A stretch of DNA of 64,000 nucleotides from Calonectria ilicicola (Eukaryota; Ascomycota; Sordariomycetes; Hypocreales; Nectriaceae): contig CP085831.1 of the NCBI GenBank assembly GCA_020809705.1, forward strand, positions 5,394,001-5,458,000. Reading direction: 5' to 3'. Below the pieces are notes generated by a model, which worked only from the letters and a program-made list of their open reading frames with translations, searched no databases and was not told the DNA's origin. The translations under genes and the position numbers were made by a program. Below are positions 11,079 to 21,522 of this stretch, piece by piece; position 1 is the first letter of the stretch, and the number at the start of each line of letters is the position of its first letter.

Positions 11079-12081
11079 GGTTAGAATGTATCCAAGATTG
11101 TGTACTACTTTTCGTGTTGGAGTTGATCAAAATACTCTTGCGATGGTGAGAAAGTCGGCATACTTATACATCTCGATAGCATTCTTGATCAGTCTTGCTA
11201 CCGTATCCTTCGGCGTTTTCCTAATAGACATCAACATGCTGCTGGTAACTTGATGCATGACGCTACTGCAAACTTAATGTGCTCATGCGATATTCGTCTG
11301 GGAATCTTGAACCGGGATACTCTGCATTGTTCGAAGCATAGTCTTGGCACCGTATAAAAGGAACACAGTGCATACAGGCTGAATGACTCGTAACCCCGAA
11401 GATCAACGCACATGATAAAAATACGGAACTTTGGCATAGAAGGGCAATTTTTTGTTGAGTTTTGAATCGAGGTCTTTAAGCTCATAGAATAATATTGCAG
11501 CGAATGGTTTTAGTATCTTCACAGTTCCAGGCATGTGGTGCACTGTGATACGCTCTGAGTTGTTTAATTTCCTAGATTGTGAAAAATGAATGCTGCAAGT
11601 ATGAGTCAAATAAAATATCTCATCGCGTCGATCCTCGCTTGTAAATCTATCAAGGTGTTACATGTTCGGGTATCGGCGCCGACACGAAACAACCTTATCT
11701 GAATCCTAAGATCATGTGAATAGTAGCTTGGCGTGGCAAGTTACACATGTGCACTTTCGTAAAATTGGACAAAAACTTCTTGGTTTCCGTTGCCCAGCTA
11801 ACACTAATTTCTTATTGAGTATAGCTGTTGCTCTGTATTGTTAATAATCCATCTATTCTTAGGTTATAAATTGCTGTGTGAGGGGTAAAATAATTTTACC
11901 TTCCTGTTCTAGGTTCATCCGGCTTGGCCATCCTGCACGTAGTCATATTCTAATGCAACCCTCCCTTCGGGTAGAAAACTACCACTTCAAGCGCCTGAGT
12001 CTATTTGGACTCAATTTTGGCTCTTCCACTGACAGAAAATGCCAAGACTGCGTAGAATGACACTCTTGCCAAGCTTCTTAT
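11079..12081. other. gene-free stretch
   Basis: No recognisable coding region or RNA gene. It contains the 3' flank of the minus-strand membrane-protein gene that ends at 12082. Confidence 0.5.
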
Positions 12082-14361
12082 TCAAATGGGGGTTTGCTGA
12101 CTCCCACTTCTAGGCAACCTCTGAACCACATGTACTCCTGCCTTTTCTGTATTTACGGGGCGTGATATACCGTATAGTCCTGCATCAAGGTCACTTGATT
12201 TTGCCCATTCCTTTACCTTGTCATCATCCATTTCATCAGCCCTCTCCAGAACTTCTTTTGTTAAAGGGGAGACCATTTGGGAGACCGCCTGCCACGCATT
12301 TCCTAGCAGAGAGATTTTTGTTTGGCGAGCAAAAATTAAAACCGTGATGAAAACGAGGCACAAATGAATACCAACTAAACTAAAGACTATAATAAGCCCC
12401 GTCCATTGACCCGGGATGGAAACCTGAACTGAATTAATTGTCGTAACCGGTCCCGATAAATCAAAGTTGTTTTCTTCATCGTAGAAAACCATCTGATAGA
12501 GTCGAAAAAATAGCGCTTGCATAGCAATTGCAGGATTTTTAGTCTCCTGGATTATCCCTTGAACGAGGGAAGCGTGTGCCACATGAGAGCTCCAAGTTAG
12601 ATCAAAGGAGGAGAACTCATTGTCTTTAAGACTCCATCCTTGAGAAAGTGGCAATTCCTCCATAAAATGCTCAAGCACGTGGCCCGCTCCACCACCGCAA
12701 TCCCTTGTCTCAATACAAGGCGTAAACGCAATGGGTTTTGAATTCAGCTGAAGATCCAAAATGCCCCGTTTTTTAACATCTTGAGAAGAAACTCCGACGC
12801 CGAACTGCTGGCGAATCCTGGCATTCCTTTCTGGGTTCTCCAGACGGTGCCAGTCCACTGTTGGCTCTGATGGTACAGTAAGCCCAGACATGGTAACGTT
12901 GTATAACTGGGGCAAATTATTGTTGACAAAACAAACTGTAGCGCTGAAGACTTCCGATCCGTTGGAGGAGACCGCCTTAGTCCATATGCCTGTCTTCTTT
13001 GTGGTAAGGTTATATCGTAGCGTCGGTATATCTATCTCCACACCACCAGGGATATCTTGTGAAACCTTCAACCCAAGTCCATTTAGTGGGGCGCTGGCAT
13101 TGAATAGCATGAATATGCGTAGCGTATACGGCCCACGAGATAATGGGTCCTCGGTGTTGTTGGGTTGGAATGGTGTCCAACTTTGAAGTGGACAGAATGA
13201 TAATGGCCAAACAGTGGATGTTGTTGCGTTCCAATAGTTCTGAATTCTACATTCAAAACTTTCAGGGTTAGGAAAAATTGACAAGCCACTTAATTTGTCA
13301 ACCGTTGCTTCCATTTTGCCTTTGAGATATGGTCCATTTTCTTGGTAATTAAGATGATCGGAAAAGTTGAGCTGCAGATTATAGAAAGTCGGAGAAATAC
13401 AAGTGGTCCTGAAGTTCGTGACTAGAGCAGGGCCGAAATAATATTCCAACGAAGCTCTTGACCCAGCATTTGTAATCGGCAATAGAGCCCGATATACATC
13501 GCCTGTATCGGCAATGTGTTGAGAAGAGATAGATTTCCCGACTTTGGTCTCTGCAAATCGCCAGTTTGCTGAGGGTCTAGACATCCAGTATGATGCGCCT
13601 TCAAGGTGCACCTCACTGCTAGTATCAAATCCAACCGCCATATCCGCGGTTGTCTCTGGACCCAAGATACGACTACTTCTAAAATCAGAGAGTAATATGG
13701 TGGAAATGAAAGTTGAGACAAGTGCAACGATAAGCGACAGCCCTATCATCAGGCAATATAGAAATCCAAGCCTATCGCCGAAGGAGTATCTTCTGACAGC
13801 AGCAGGCAGTATATTATGCGGACTTGTGCCTGAAGCCCTACCGATTGAAAGAATTGCTGTATCGTAAAACTTTGCACCTGAAGTTTCCAATATGATGGCT
13901 GCCAAAGCTGAGGCAATGAGAGCGGTCTGCAAACCGATGAACGTGCGCATGGTAGCGGAGCAAATAGTGACAAGCCGAGTCGCCCAACCTAGAAGCACAA
14001 TCACCCTCCAAAAATGGGACTCGTCTCGAGTCCTTGAAGCTTCGGCACCAAGCCAAAAAAAGATGAGCACTGCGCAGGATGCCAGGATAACGACTGTGCC
14101 GCCTAAAAGAATAAGTAAATCTTTATATCCAACCCTATTCCACCAATGACGCTGTATTTCTGATCGGTTAGGGGAGGATGGCCTTGAGCCTGGTTCAAGA
14201 GAGTGAGCAGGGTCGTTGGTTTGTATGGTTATCATCTCGACGTCATCAATTTCTTCGTAACGAGCCTTGCCTAGGGTCGGTTCTGAAAGAGTCGAATTTT
14301 TCTTCGAACTCCGAGACGACGTCGCTCTTTGCAGTCGGTGTATCTCTTCTTGCTGCGTCAT
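12082..14361 (-). CDS. large fungal membrane protein with extracellular domain
   Basis: 759 aa from the first ATG of the frame (14361; upstream in-frame codons are not ATG). The N-terminus is cytosolic, charged and Ser-rich. Four hydrophobic segments follow: GYKDLLILLGG..., a segment near VIVLLGWATRLVTI, one near IGLQTALIASALAAIIL, and one near YCLMIGLSLIVALVSTFI. A roughly 430-residue loop has many Asn-X-Ser/Thr sites and cysteines, so it is probably extracellular. A last TM (WTGLIIVFSLVGIHLCLVFI) precedes a cytosolic tail. This layout is widespread among unnamed Pezizomycotina proteins; I know no function. A decayed fragment of a paralogue lies at 17591-17815, so the family duplicated locally. 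Confidence 0.75.
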   Translation of the reverse strand: MTQQEEIHRLQRATSSRSSKKNSTLSEPTLGKARYEEIDDVEMITIQTNDPAHSLEPGSRPSSPNRSEIQRHWWNRVGYKDLLILLGGTVVILASCAVLIFFWLGAEASRTRDESHFWRVIVLLGWATRLVTICSATMRTFIGLQTALIASALAAIILETSGAKFYDTAILSIGRASGTSPHNILPAAVRRYSFGDRLGFLYCLMIGLSLIVALVSTFISTILLSDFRSSRILGPETTADMAVGFDTSSEVHLEGASYWMSRPSANWRFAETKVGKSISSQHIADTGDVYRALLPITNAGSRASLEYYFGPALVTNFRTTCISPTFYNLQLNFSDHLNYQENGPYLKGKMEATVDKLSGLSIFPNPESFECRIQNYWNATTSTVWPLSFCPLQSWTPFQPNNTEDPLSRGPYTLRIFMLFNASAPLNGLGLKVSQDIPGGVEIDIPTLRYNLTTKKTGIWTKAVSSNGSEVFSATVCFVNNNLPQLYNVTMSGLTVPSEPTVDWHRLENPERNARIRQQFGVGVSSQDVKKRGILDLQLNSKPIAFTPCIETRDCGGGAGHVLEHFMEELPLSQGWSLKDNEFSSFDLTWSSHVAHASLVQGIIQETKNPAIAMQALFFRLYQMVFYDEENNFDLSGPVTTINSVQVSIPGQWTGLIIVFSLVGIHLCLVFITVLIFARQTKISLLGNAWQAVSQMVSPLTKEVLERADEMDDDKVKEWAKSSDLDAGLYGISRPVNTEKAGVHVVQRLPRSGSQQTPI

Positions 14362-15994
14362 GATGATTGTGGTTGAAGCGAGCTGATCACAGCACAATAT
14401 AAGCAACCAGAGAAATACAGGGTTGCAAGATTAGAGTGGACAATCACAAGTGGTTTGAAAGAGGGGTTTGTCTGACGCTGAGGCCAATGCCCTGAGACCC
14501 CCTTCTTAACAGAAGAGCATTTTGTATGAGCTGAGACACGCCTTGCAGCTGAACAACCGAATGGCCAATTGCAGCACTTTGGTTTAATATTAGGCGTATT
14601 TATGCACTGTAGTGTTCACCACAGTCGCCAAGACCTGTTGTGAAGCACGTAGGCTATCGTTGCCTGACGCCATCCGTGATTCCCTAGATTTAGCCTAGCG
14701 GGACACTACTTCTTTACATTATTTCTGGCGGGAGAAGCCAATATTGAACACGGCAAGAAATATCCGGAACAGTGATGTTGCTCAGAATTTATGTCAGCAA
14801 CTTCTGACTATCCCACGCAGATTTGGAGCTTGGAGATAGTGCTTACTATCTGCGATCGGAAGGCTAAATCAGGGGATGTCTGGAATCGCCCATCATGTCG
14901 AATTGGAATATCGGAGGTTAGCCCACATTAGCACTTAGCGCATTCCCTTTGGCAGAGAATTATATCTGCTGCCCTGGTGATCTCACCCTCACCACTCGCA
15001 AGCAATACATCTAGTAGCCAAACCCAAACTCGAGCCATGGCTCATCACATCATACGAACACTAGCCAGATCTAAATACCGTCGTAGAACATCATGGGACA
15101 TAGGAAAAGAAGGTACTTGCCACAGAACATTATGCGCCCCATCAATCGCCTAATTTCTTGACACGTCACCTCAGTTGCCTTACTTGCTTGGTTTGACCAA
15201 CCACATTGCAGATCACGGCAGTCACGAGAACATCCCCGCAATCATTGCAGTAGAGGCTAACAGAGCTAGTAGAAAAGCCACGGGTGCTTGGCTTTTTCAA
15301 AAAAGATTTCCACAATTCGGCCATCCATCAATCAAATCCGCTTGGCTTTTGCACACACGTATTAACATTTCAGACAGTACATTTTGGCGCCTTCATCTCA
15401 AAACACACCATAGGTAAAATAGACACATCTACACGAAGAAATGAGGCATTTTTTATTTCCATTTCACACCGTGTATCTGCAGGTCTCAGCCTGATCGCGG
15501 CCTCGCTGCAGCTGAACCGCTCTACACGCTATGGCGTTTCAGCCACGCTGACTTAGTGTGTAGCAGATGAAAACTGGGAAAAATGAGACCCAGTGTAAAG
15601 AAATTCATTATAACTATGACGTAGACTTTCCTCGAGGTGCAGTTTGAAGATATTTTCCCTATGTGTGTTTTCACCCGCGATACGGTGATGTAGTGATGGT
15701 GTTGTTTCATGGCAACCCCACAAGCACGTTGAAGTATGGGACCCTGATACATCACAGGAGGCGGACAGGCCGCGCTCCGTCGTCAGCCGCCACGCCTACG
15801 AATGGGTTGAGCATTGCTGACACAGATTGCCTTGTCGGCGGAATGAAAGGCTTGAATGGTCGAGCACCCAAGGCCCCCCGCTCCTGGATAGACATGGCTA
15901 TAAATGCTGGCTGGTGGCCCATGTTGCCTCGAATGATTCTCCAAATTACTCTCCGATCCTGATTTTCTACACTATATGTGAATTATCTCTCATT
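14362..15994. other. gene-free stretch upstream of the HET-s-like gene
   Basis: Upstream region shared by the minus-strand membrane protein and the plus-strand HET-s-like gene. The frame of the HET-s-like gene stays open upstream to 15827, but that part shows no HeLo similarity. No other gene is supported. Confidence 0.45.
15899..15904 (+). promoter_or_regulatory. TATA box of the HET-s-like gene
   Basis: TATAAA lies 91 nt upstream of the chosen ATG at 15995 and downstream of the frame's opening at 15827. Transcripts starting 25-35 nt downstream of it could only use the ATG at 15995. Confidence 0.45.
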
Positions 15995-16843
15995 ATGTCT
16001 GTCGATGATGCAAAGACAGCTTCTGGGCTTTACAATAGCTGCATGAGCTCTTTAGACCGGATTCGATTTGCCCGTATTCTTGGAGATGGGTATGGGCCCA
16101 GCCAATTGACTTTGGACGTTGCCAAGAATTGTCTGGCAAGATGGGGCTCCATGTCTAATATCAACAGTGACCCACGCTTCCAGTCTACGGATTCGCCTGA
16201 TGTGCAGCTTGCACAGGGTGCATTTGAGACGATGCTTTCTCAGATTCAATCCGCGCACAAAACATCGGGCATGTGCAAATTCGGTGCGAATGAGCAGGAG
16301 CTCGTTCTTTTCAACGATTCAGAATTAATCCCCGCGCATGGGAATGCACACAGTCATATCACAGCTCTTAACCAGAACCGGCACAACTTTACAAACCCAG
16401 CGAACAATGCTGCCTTGATATTTTACGACAAAGAATCCTTTGAAGGGCTAATTGCAAGCTTGGCGACGACACTGGGCCATCTTGAGAAGCGCTTCCCGAC
16501 GGGGGTGCAATCGCGACAAATAGCAGCATCCGAGATGCAAAGTCTGAATGAGGAATCGACCCTATCGGCCATAAAGGAAGCTGCCAAAAATATTGATGAT
16601 ATTTTGGCAAATGCGGCGGATGAAAGGCTAAATACCATGGGAGGGCGAAATGTGACTGGAAATATCCACAGCATCGACACGTCCAAGGTTAACGTTGGTA
16701 ATTATACGGCTCCAGAATTCAAGGACCAAGGATTCTCCATTAATGATAAGACAACAAACACGGCGGGAAAGATTAATACAGGCGGTTCTGCCAAGGTCAA
16801 TATCGGGAATAATTTTGGTGGAAAAGGCATCTGGGATGATTAG
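15995..16843 (+). CDS. HET-s/HET-S-like HeLo plus prion-forming-domain protein
   Basis: 282 aa, one exon; Podospora HET-s has 289. Residues 11-215 correspond to the helical HeLo domain: GLYNSC start, the QLTLDVAKNCLARWG helix, INSDPRF, DVQLAQGAFE, and the ALIFYDKESFEGLI region. Residues 216-282 are the amyloid prion-forming domain. Repeat R1 (TGNIHSIDTSKVNVGNY, from 221) and R2 (AGKINTGGSAKVNIGNN, from 257) are exactly 36 residues apart, joined by a flexible loop. The end GGKGIWDD is the family's aromatic C-terminal tail. In the known system, amyloid templating by the C-terminus drives the HeLo domain to a membrane-damaging form in heterokaryon incompatibility. Here the first ten residues are charged (MSVDDAKTAS) rather than the hydrophobic stretch usual in HeLo proteins, so membrane activity is uncertain. 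No NLR partner is adjacent. Confidence 0.9.
   Translation: MSVDDAKTASGLYNSCMSSLDRIRFARILGDGYGPSQLTLDVAKNCLARWGSMSNINSDPRFQSTDSPDVQLAQGAFETMLSQIQSAHKTSGMCKFGANEQELVLFNDSELIPAHGNAHSHITALNQNRHNFTNPANNAALIFYDKESFEGLIASLATTLGHLEKRFPTGVQSRQIAASEMQSLNEESTLSAIKEAAKNIDDILANAADERLNTMGGRNVTGNIHSIDTSKVNVGNYTAPEFKDQGFSINDKTTNTAGKINTGGSAKVNIGNNFGGKGIWDD
16649..16840 (+). repeat. two amyloid pseudo-repeats (R1, R2) of the prion-forming domain
   Basis: Codons for residues 219-237 (R1) and 255-282 (R2). Shared pattern: xGNI/xGKI, small or polar residues, then SKVNVGN/AKVNIGN. The 36-residue offset equals that of the beta-solenoid rungs in HET-s fibrils, where each monomer supplies two rungs. Confidence 0.85.
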
Positions 16844-16899
16844 TGCTGAAGTGACGGGTTAGGCAGGACGAGTAGGGGGGAAATATACAATACTTTGCC

Positions 16900-16923
16900 A
16901 AAAAAAAAAAAAAAAAAAAAAAA
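16900..16923 (+). repeat. 24-nt poly(A) tract 56 nt after the HET-s-like stop
   Basis: Twenty-four uninterrupted A residues on the coding strand, starting shortly after the stop codon of an intronless gene. It could be a chance homopolymer or the tail of a retrotransposed copy. I found no obvious target-site duplication. Confidence 0.7.
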
Positions 16924-17590
16924 TGAGAGCGAAATAAATCGAATCCCCCCCAAATTTTAGTTATTTTCTCCCCTTTAAAACTAATCATGTGTTTTGATAT
17001 CATGTCCCTAAGGTCCTATTGCCCAGAGAAAAAATCATCAGGAACGGCGCGCAGGCCACCCTAGCCACGAACAACAGTCCTTATCGCATCGCAAGAAGGC
17101 ACGTTTTAATTCGATTGGGACGCTTTCTCTGTTGAATTGAATACACATCCAAGAAGCCGTCGCAGTCATCCGGACTAATATTCAGGTCAGCTAGGACGGG
17201 GAGTTTTGATATTGTGCTTGTCACGTCGTTTGCCTTTTTAGTGTCTCGCTAGCACAGGGTGTGGATGCTACACGGCAGTGACCAGAGCAGAATCTAGCCC
17301 AACCAGTTTTTGTAGAGTGACAAAACATGTATCCCCAGAGCCTGAGCGGGACCCTACAATCAAGGTGTATCCCTGTATAGCAATTTAGGCGGTCGGTCTT
17401 CGAGGCCTACTACAGTGTCCTCAGGATGCGGATGAGCAACACAGACCAAAAAAAAGAAAGGCAGAAAAAAAGAGGAGAGAAAAAAACTATTTTGTCAATC
17501 TAACAATGAAAACACATATATCAATCAAGTCGTGTATTAAATTCCAATATATTCCATTTACCAGCGTTACATACAATAAGGAGGGTATGG
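16924..17590. other. gene-free A/T-rich stretch
   Basis: No gene recognised. It includes a purine-rich low-complexity run at about 17449-17487. The A/T richness increases toward the decayed fragment that follows. Confidence 0.5.
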
Positions 17591-17815
17591 TTACTTATTC
17601 ATTATCATGTTAAGTCCTAGTACATTTAATGGTGCACTGAAGTTGAACGAAATGAATGATGAATGGAGCAAATAAATAGGGACACGAGACAAAGGGTCTG
17701 CGGTATTATTAGGTTGATATGGTTCCCAAAAATGAAAATGAACAAAAGAATAATGGATAGACATTTGGCATTGTTCCGTTCTAGTAATTTTGAAACCTGC
17801 AGTTAACATTGTTCT
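17591..17815 (-). pseudogene. decayed fragment of a paralogue of the 12.1-14.4 kb membrane protein
   Basis: The minus strand reads WEPYQPNNTADPLSR and SAPLNVLGLN. The intact gene at 12082-14361 has WTPFQPNNTEDPLSR and SAPLNGLGLK at the same spacing. Similarity covers about 65 codons of the extracellular domain and stops abruptly on both sides. The nucleotide sequence is richer in A/T than the parent, which would fit C-to-T decay such as RIP, but I did not measure it. No start, no domain end, not functional. Confidence 0.75.
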
Positions 17816-17910
17816 GACGATACTATATAGGGCTTTCTATGTCAAAATATCAATAATTAATAATCGTAGCCATCACCTATTTCCGAAGATATTTAGCCGA
17901 AAGAGAGATA

Positions 17911-20229
17911 TCACCTTTCTCTCAACGCCATGGATGCCAACAGCAGTGAGCCTACAGTCATCCAGATCCCCGAAATTGCAAGCCCTCCTTGGATGTCTGC
18001 TTTCGTTACAGCCCATGCGATACCAAAAATCAAACCAATTGCAACTAGAATAACAACGATGAAGTAAATACTAGGCAAATGCCAGCTATCTTCAACGTGT
18101 AAACCCCAGCCTACGGCATCATTCTCATTAGAAGCTTGAAGAGGACCAAAAATTCTCTTTGGCAGCTGTGAAAGAACTGACTTTTGCTGCCCTTTAATGC
18201 ATTCTGGATGTAAGAAATAATGTGTAAGTCGATTTGAACCGATAGCGGGAGTATAATCCGGTGGTCTCCGCGGTGCCGGCTCACAAGAATACTCATTATC
18301 AATTCGATCTAAAGTCGGGAGACAAATGCAAGTATCAGCACAAGCAGCTTTATGCTCATGTATTTCTGCGAAATCGCTGATATCAACACTAAACTAAAGA
18401 TGGATTAGTTTAAAATTGTTTACCGACAAGTATTGAATCAACACACCCTAGTAAGAGATATTTTTCGAATACTTCGCAGTGTAAACCAGGATTTCGAACT
18501 TTTCGACTGGAGATATTTTTCTCGCAATAGTAAGAACAGTTGTTGATCTGTAGCAATATTTTGAAGCTTTTGTTGGAAAAGAAGAGTGGCCGATAGCCCT
18601 GAGTCCACACAAAGCAAGAGATGACCTGCCACCAGGTTTCGGATAGACCTTGACTGCCGTGAAGTGTATATTGAAGTTGGCACGTTATCTGCGGGTAATA
18701 AGGTTTTCCGAGTAGCGAATAGTGCCAAAAACATCTTCTTCAATCTTTTCTGAATCCGTATTCCCTCGGCCCTTGCTGCTTTGAATATGTCGGTGGTGAA
18801 AGAAGGCAGCGTGTTTACAGACAAATCGTTGTTGGATAGCTCCCGCTTTAAAGAAATTAGAGCACCTGGAGTTAACTCTTTATAATCGTCATATAACCTA
18901 CGTACCACACGTCTATAATATGAGTAAGCCTACCCGCAAAAAGAAGCTTATTTGAATCGCGGTGCATACACATTGCCATCTAACACGAACCATCCCAAGA
19001 GGAACCTGGGGTTCAGGGATAATGGATGAAAAGGACATCAAGATATTTTCTACTTGCAGAGGGAAGGAGCGTAGACTCTGTCTTTCTAAAATATATGAGC
19101 GTTAGTTCTTGTGACAAATAGACAGATTAGATATAGAAAAGGATAACCCATACCCAACAAAGCCTTTTTTTCACTCCAAACTTCAAAGTTGCTCCTAGTG
19201 TTCATAGTTACCATATTCGCACGACCCATTCTTTCCCGTCCCATATGACCCATTCTTCCTCGTCTTGTACGAACTGCTGTGGGTGATTCAGATACGCGGT
19301 GCAATTCCTCTTCGATATTTGGAACATTCCGCGAAGTTCTCGACACCAATGTTTGCATATATGCGGAGCGATTGGGGTTTGTTATCAAAGGTGTGGATGA
19401 TCCAGATATATCAGACAGTTCCGCTTCCATATCTGGAAAATCCCATGAAGGTATTCTTGGTTCTCGTCTTTGTATAGATTTGAAACGATTGGAGTCTGTA
19501 ATTAAATTGGAACAAGATATATCGGGCAATTCCGCGTGAATATTTGGAAAATCCCATGAAGTTATTCTTGGTTCTCGTCTTCGTATAGACTTGGAATGAC
19601 AGGAGTCCGTAATTGGATTGGAAACAGATATATACGGGTTTCTTGTAAGCGCAGGCTTAACATCAGGTCTCCTGATTAGGGAAACCTGTCGGTCAGTTGA
19701 TGGTGGCGCTTCGAATCCTGTCGAATCTCTTCTCCCATTCACCATAGGCTTTCTTCGAAAATATATTGTTTGATGTAATCCCGTCATCAGCATTAAACAG
19801 AGGAAAGAAGTCAGAATGCCAAACTCTTTTAGGCATGATACAGCCTCAGTCTTGAATGACATCTCATTTCTTACGCCCAAATTCAGCACATAGGGTATTA
19901 CTCGTTTTACTATACACCAGAGAGCTAAAGGCCTCATTGGTTCAGTAGCAAACTTTGCTCTAGACGAAAGTTAGAGTTCAACTGGCTTATATGCTTATAA
20001 GGAATGTATACTCTTGGAGGAGAGGTCTGTAGACAAGAAGCGATACAGAGAATGATAAAATCAGAAATATGAAAACGCTTATTGATATTAGCTTCTAGCA
20101 CAACTCCAAATCAAAGTAGGCTCACCAAGGGCGAAATCCATCGCCAAACGGTCCATCAATGGTCATACTAGACGCCAGAAGAGAGAGGACAGGTAAAGAC
20201 ACTACCCACGCCGAACTAATCAACGCCAT
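17911..20229 (-). pseudogene. multi-exon fungal membrane protein, probably broken
   Basis: Exons on the minus strand: a candidate first exon 20229-20126 (MALISSAWVVSLPVLSLLAS...), then up to 19154, 19085-18970, 18912-18447 and 18393-17911. Introns 19086-19153, 18913-18969 and 18394-18446 have GT/AG ends. The middle reads VRVRWQC, then TCG, then LYDDY, EL-PGAL and LVAGHLLLCVDSGLS. The end has a Cys-rich CICLP...LTHYF...QLPKR part and two TM helices (IVVILVAIGLIFGIAW and the following one). This is a familiar uncharacterised Pezizomycotina family. Two faults are visible: splicing the first exon creates TGA at the junction, and an extra base near 18898-18901 gives ACG-TAG just before LYDDY. Without them the conserved motif would be continuous. 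It could instead be a live gene with unusual splicing. Confidence 0.6.
19284..19619 (-). repeat. three tandem 37-39 residue protein repeats
   Basis: Inside the second exon. Unit 1 contains NPITDS...RREPRITSWDFPNI and ends AELPDIS. Unit 2 contains NLITDS...RREPRIPSWDFPDM and ends AELSDIS. Unit 3 is diverged: PLITNP... and NVPNIEEELHRVS. Units 1 and 2 are nearly identical in DNA, so the duplication is recent. Confidence 0.75.
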
Positions 20230-21522
20230 GCTGTTCAAACGGTTCTTTTACTAGAACAGTTGCCAGTCCGTGTTGTAAATTGCCTCAAGCCTGGTCGGTG
20301 GTACCTATTGGGCCCCAGGTTAGTCCTGCAAACGTGTAGCCTATTCCGATATACGCAGTGGCCAAAGATCATATGTCAATAGCAAAGCGAACATAGATAT
20401 CCCCGTCATCAAAAACAAGAAGAAAGCTTCAAACCACAAGTTTAATATCAGTGATCTAACAGACAGGGTAATTTTTAAGAGTGAGCTTGGAGGATACAAG
20501 CTGCAAATTAAACCATTTCAGCCGCATAGTCAGCCTGGTTCGCAATTAGGCACACCACATCATGAGCATACCCCGCTTTGTGATGATGCACCCTGCAGTG
20601 TTCAGGCTGCACTCATTGTTTACCCAGCCACTTTGGCCACACCGCCGCCCTGGTTAGCGTCCAGACTGTTGGCTCTAACCAACATCGAGGCTGAGTAAAT
20701 TGTGGGCCGGCCACGCTGTCACGGCGATGCACAATCTAAGTTTCAGATATTTTTATGTAAGGATCCTTGTATTCAGTCTTTCTTTTGCCATCTTTGGACT
20801 TTGTACCGAGGAAAGGGTTTTTACCTACTGTTGGTCTTATGATGCTCGATTCTACCCACTCGCAAGCACACCCCTACTCCTTACACACTTGAGAAACCAT
20901 TGGATAAGAAGTGGCCCAGGTCCTAATTTTGGGAGACAGATAAAACTCAGTGACTAAACTTTCTGTCAACTACAACCAACACAAATCTGGGATCCAGAGT
21001 GTGGGTGTTGTTCCGATTGCCCGATGTTTCCAGCTGAACCGAGCGTCGATCCTTAGCAGTACATTTATTTACACAATCAATTTAAGGGCGCCATAAATAA
21101 GCATGTCACCTAACCTTGGAGCAGAGATTAATAGTTCTGCTCCACTGATTAACCCACAAATCAAAATAGCAAACTGGGTTTGCGGGGGGTAGTGATGAAG
21201 CATCCACTGGCAAATTAAATGGCGTGCCCGGACGTTCGAAAAAAAAAATTCAATTTTGATCGAGATGCGCTTTCTTTCCCTTCAGATAACGCTGATTGAT
21301 TTGTAATTATGGGCTCATGTGCTACCTAAAAAAAAATATACGCCCTAGCTAGCTTTGCACTTGATTGCAGGGGCTATTTTTCCTCCGCTAGCTTGCAGCG
21401 CTTTTTATATGTACAATGTAGATCACCTTCGTCTACCAGCAGACAAGGAGGCCTAACATAATATTGGAGTAAGATTTCCAGTTTTTTGGACTATAATTTT
21501 CAATTTGGATCAGTAGCAATTC
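20230..21522. other. gene-free stretch
   Basis: No coding region with recognisable features. It lies between the start of the broken membrane-protein gene and the 3' end of the AAA ATPase gene, both on the minus strand. Confidence 0.5.

Noticed and set aside
15827..15994. Upstream in-frame extension of the HET-s-like gene
   Set aside because: It begins without ATG support near the TATA box and has no HeLo similarity; the 282-residue model matches the family length.
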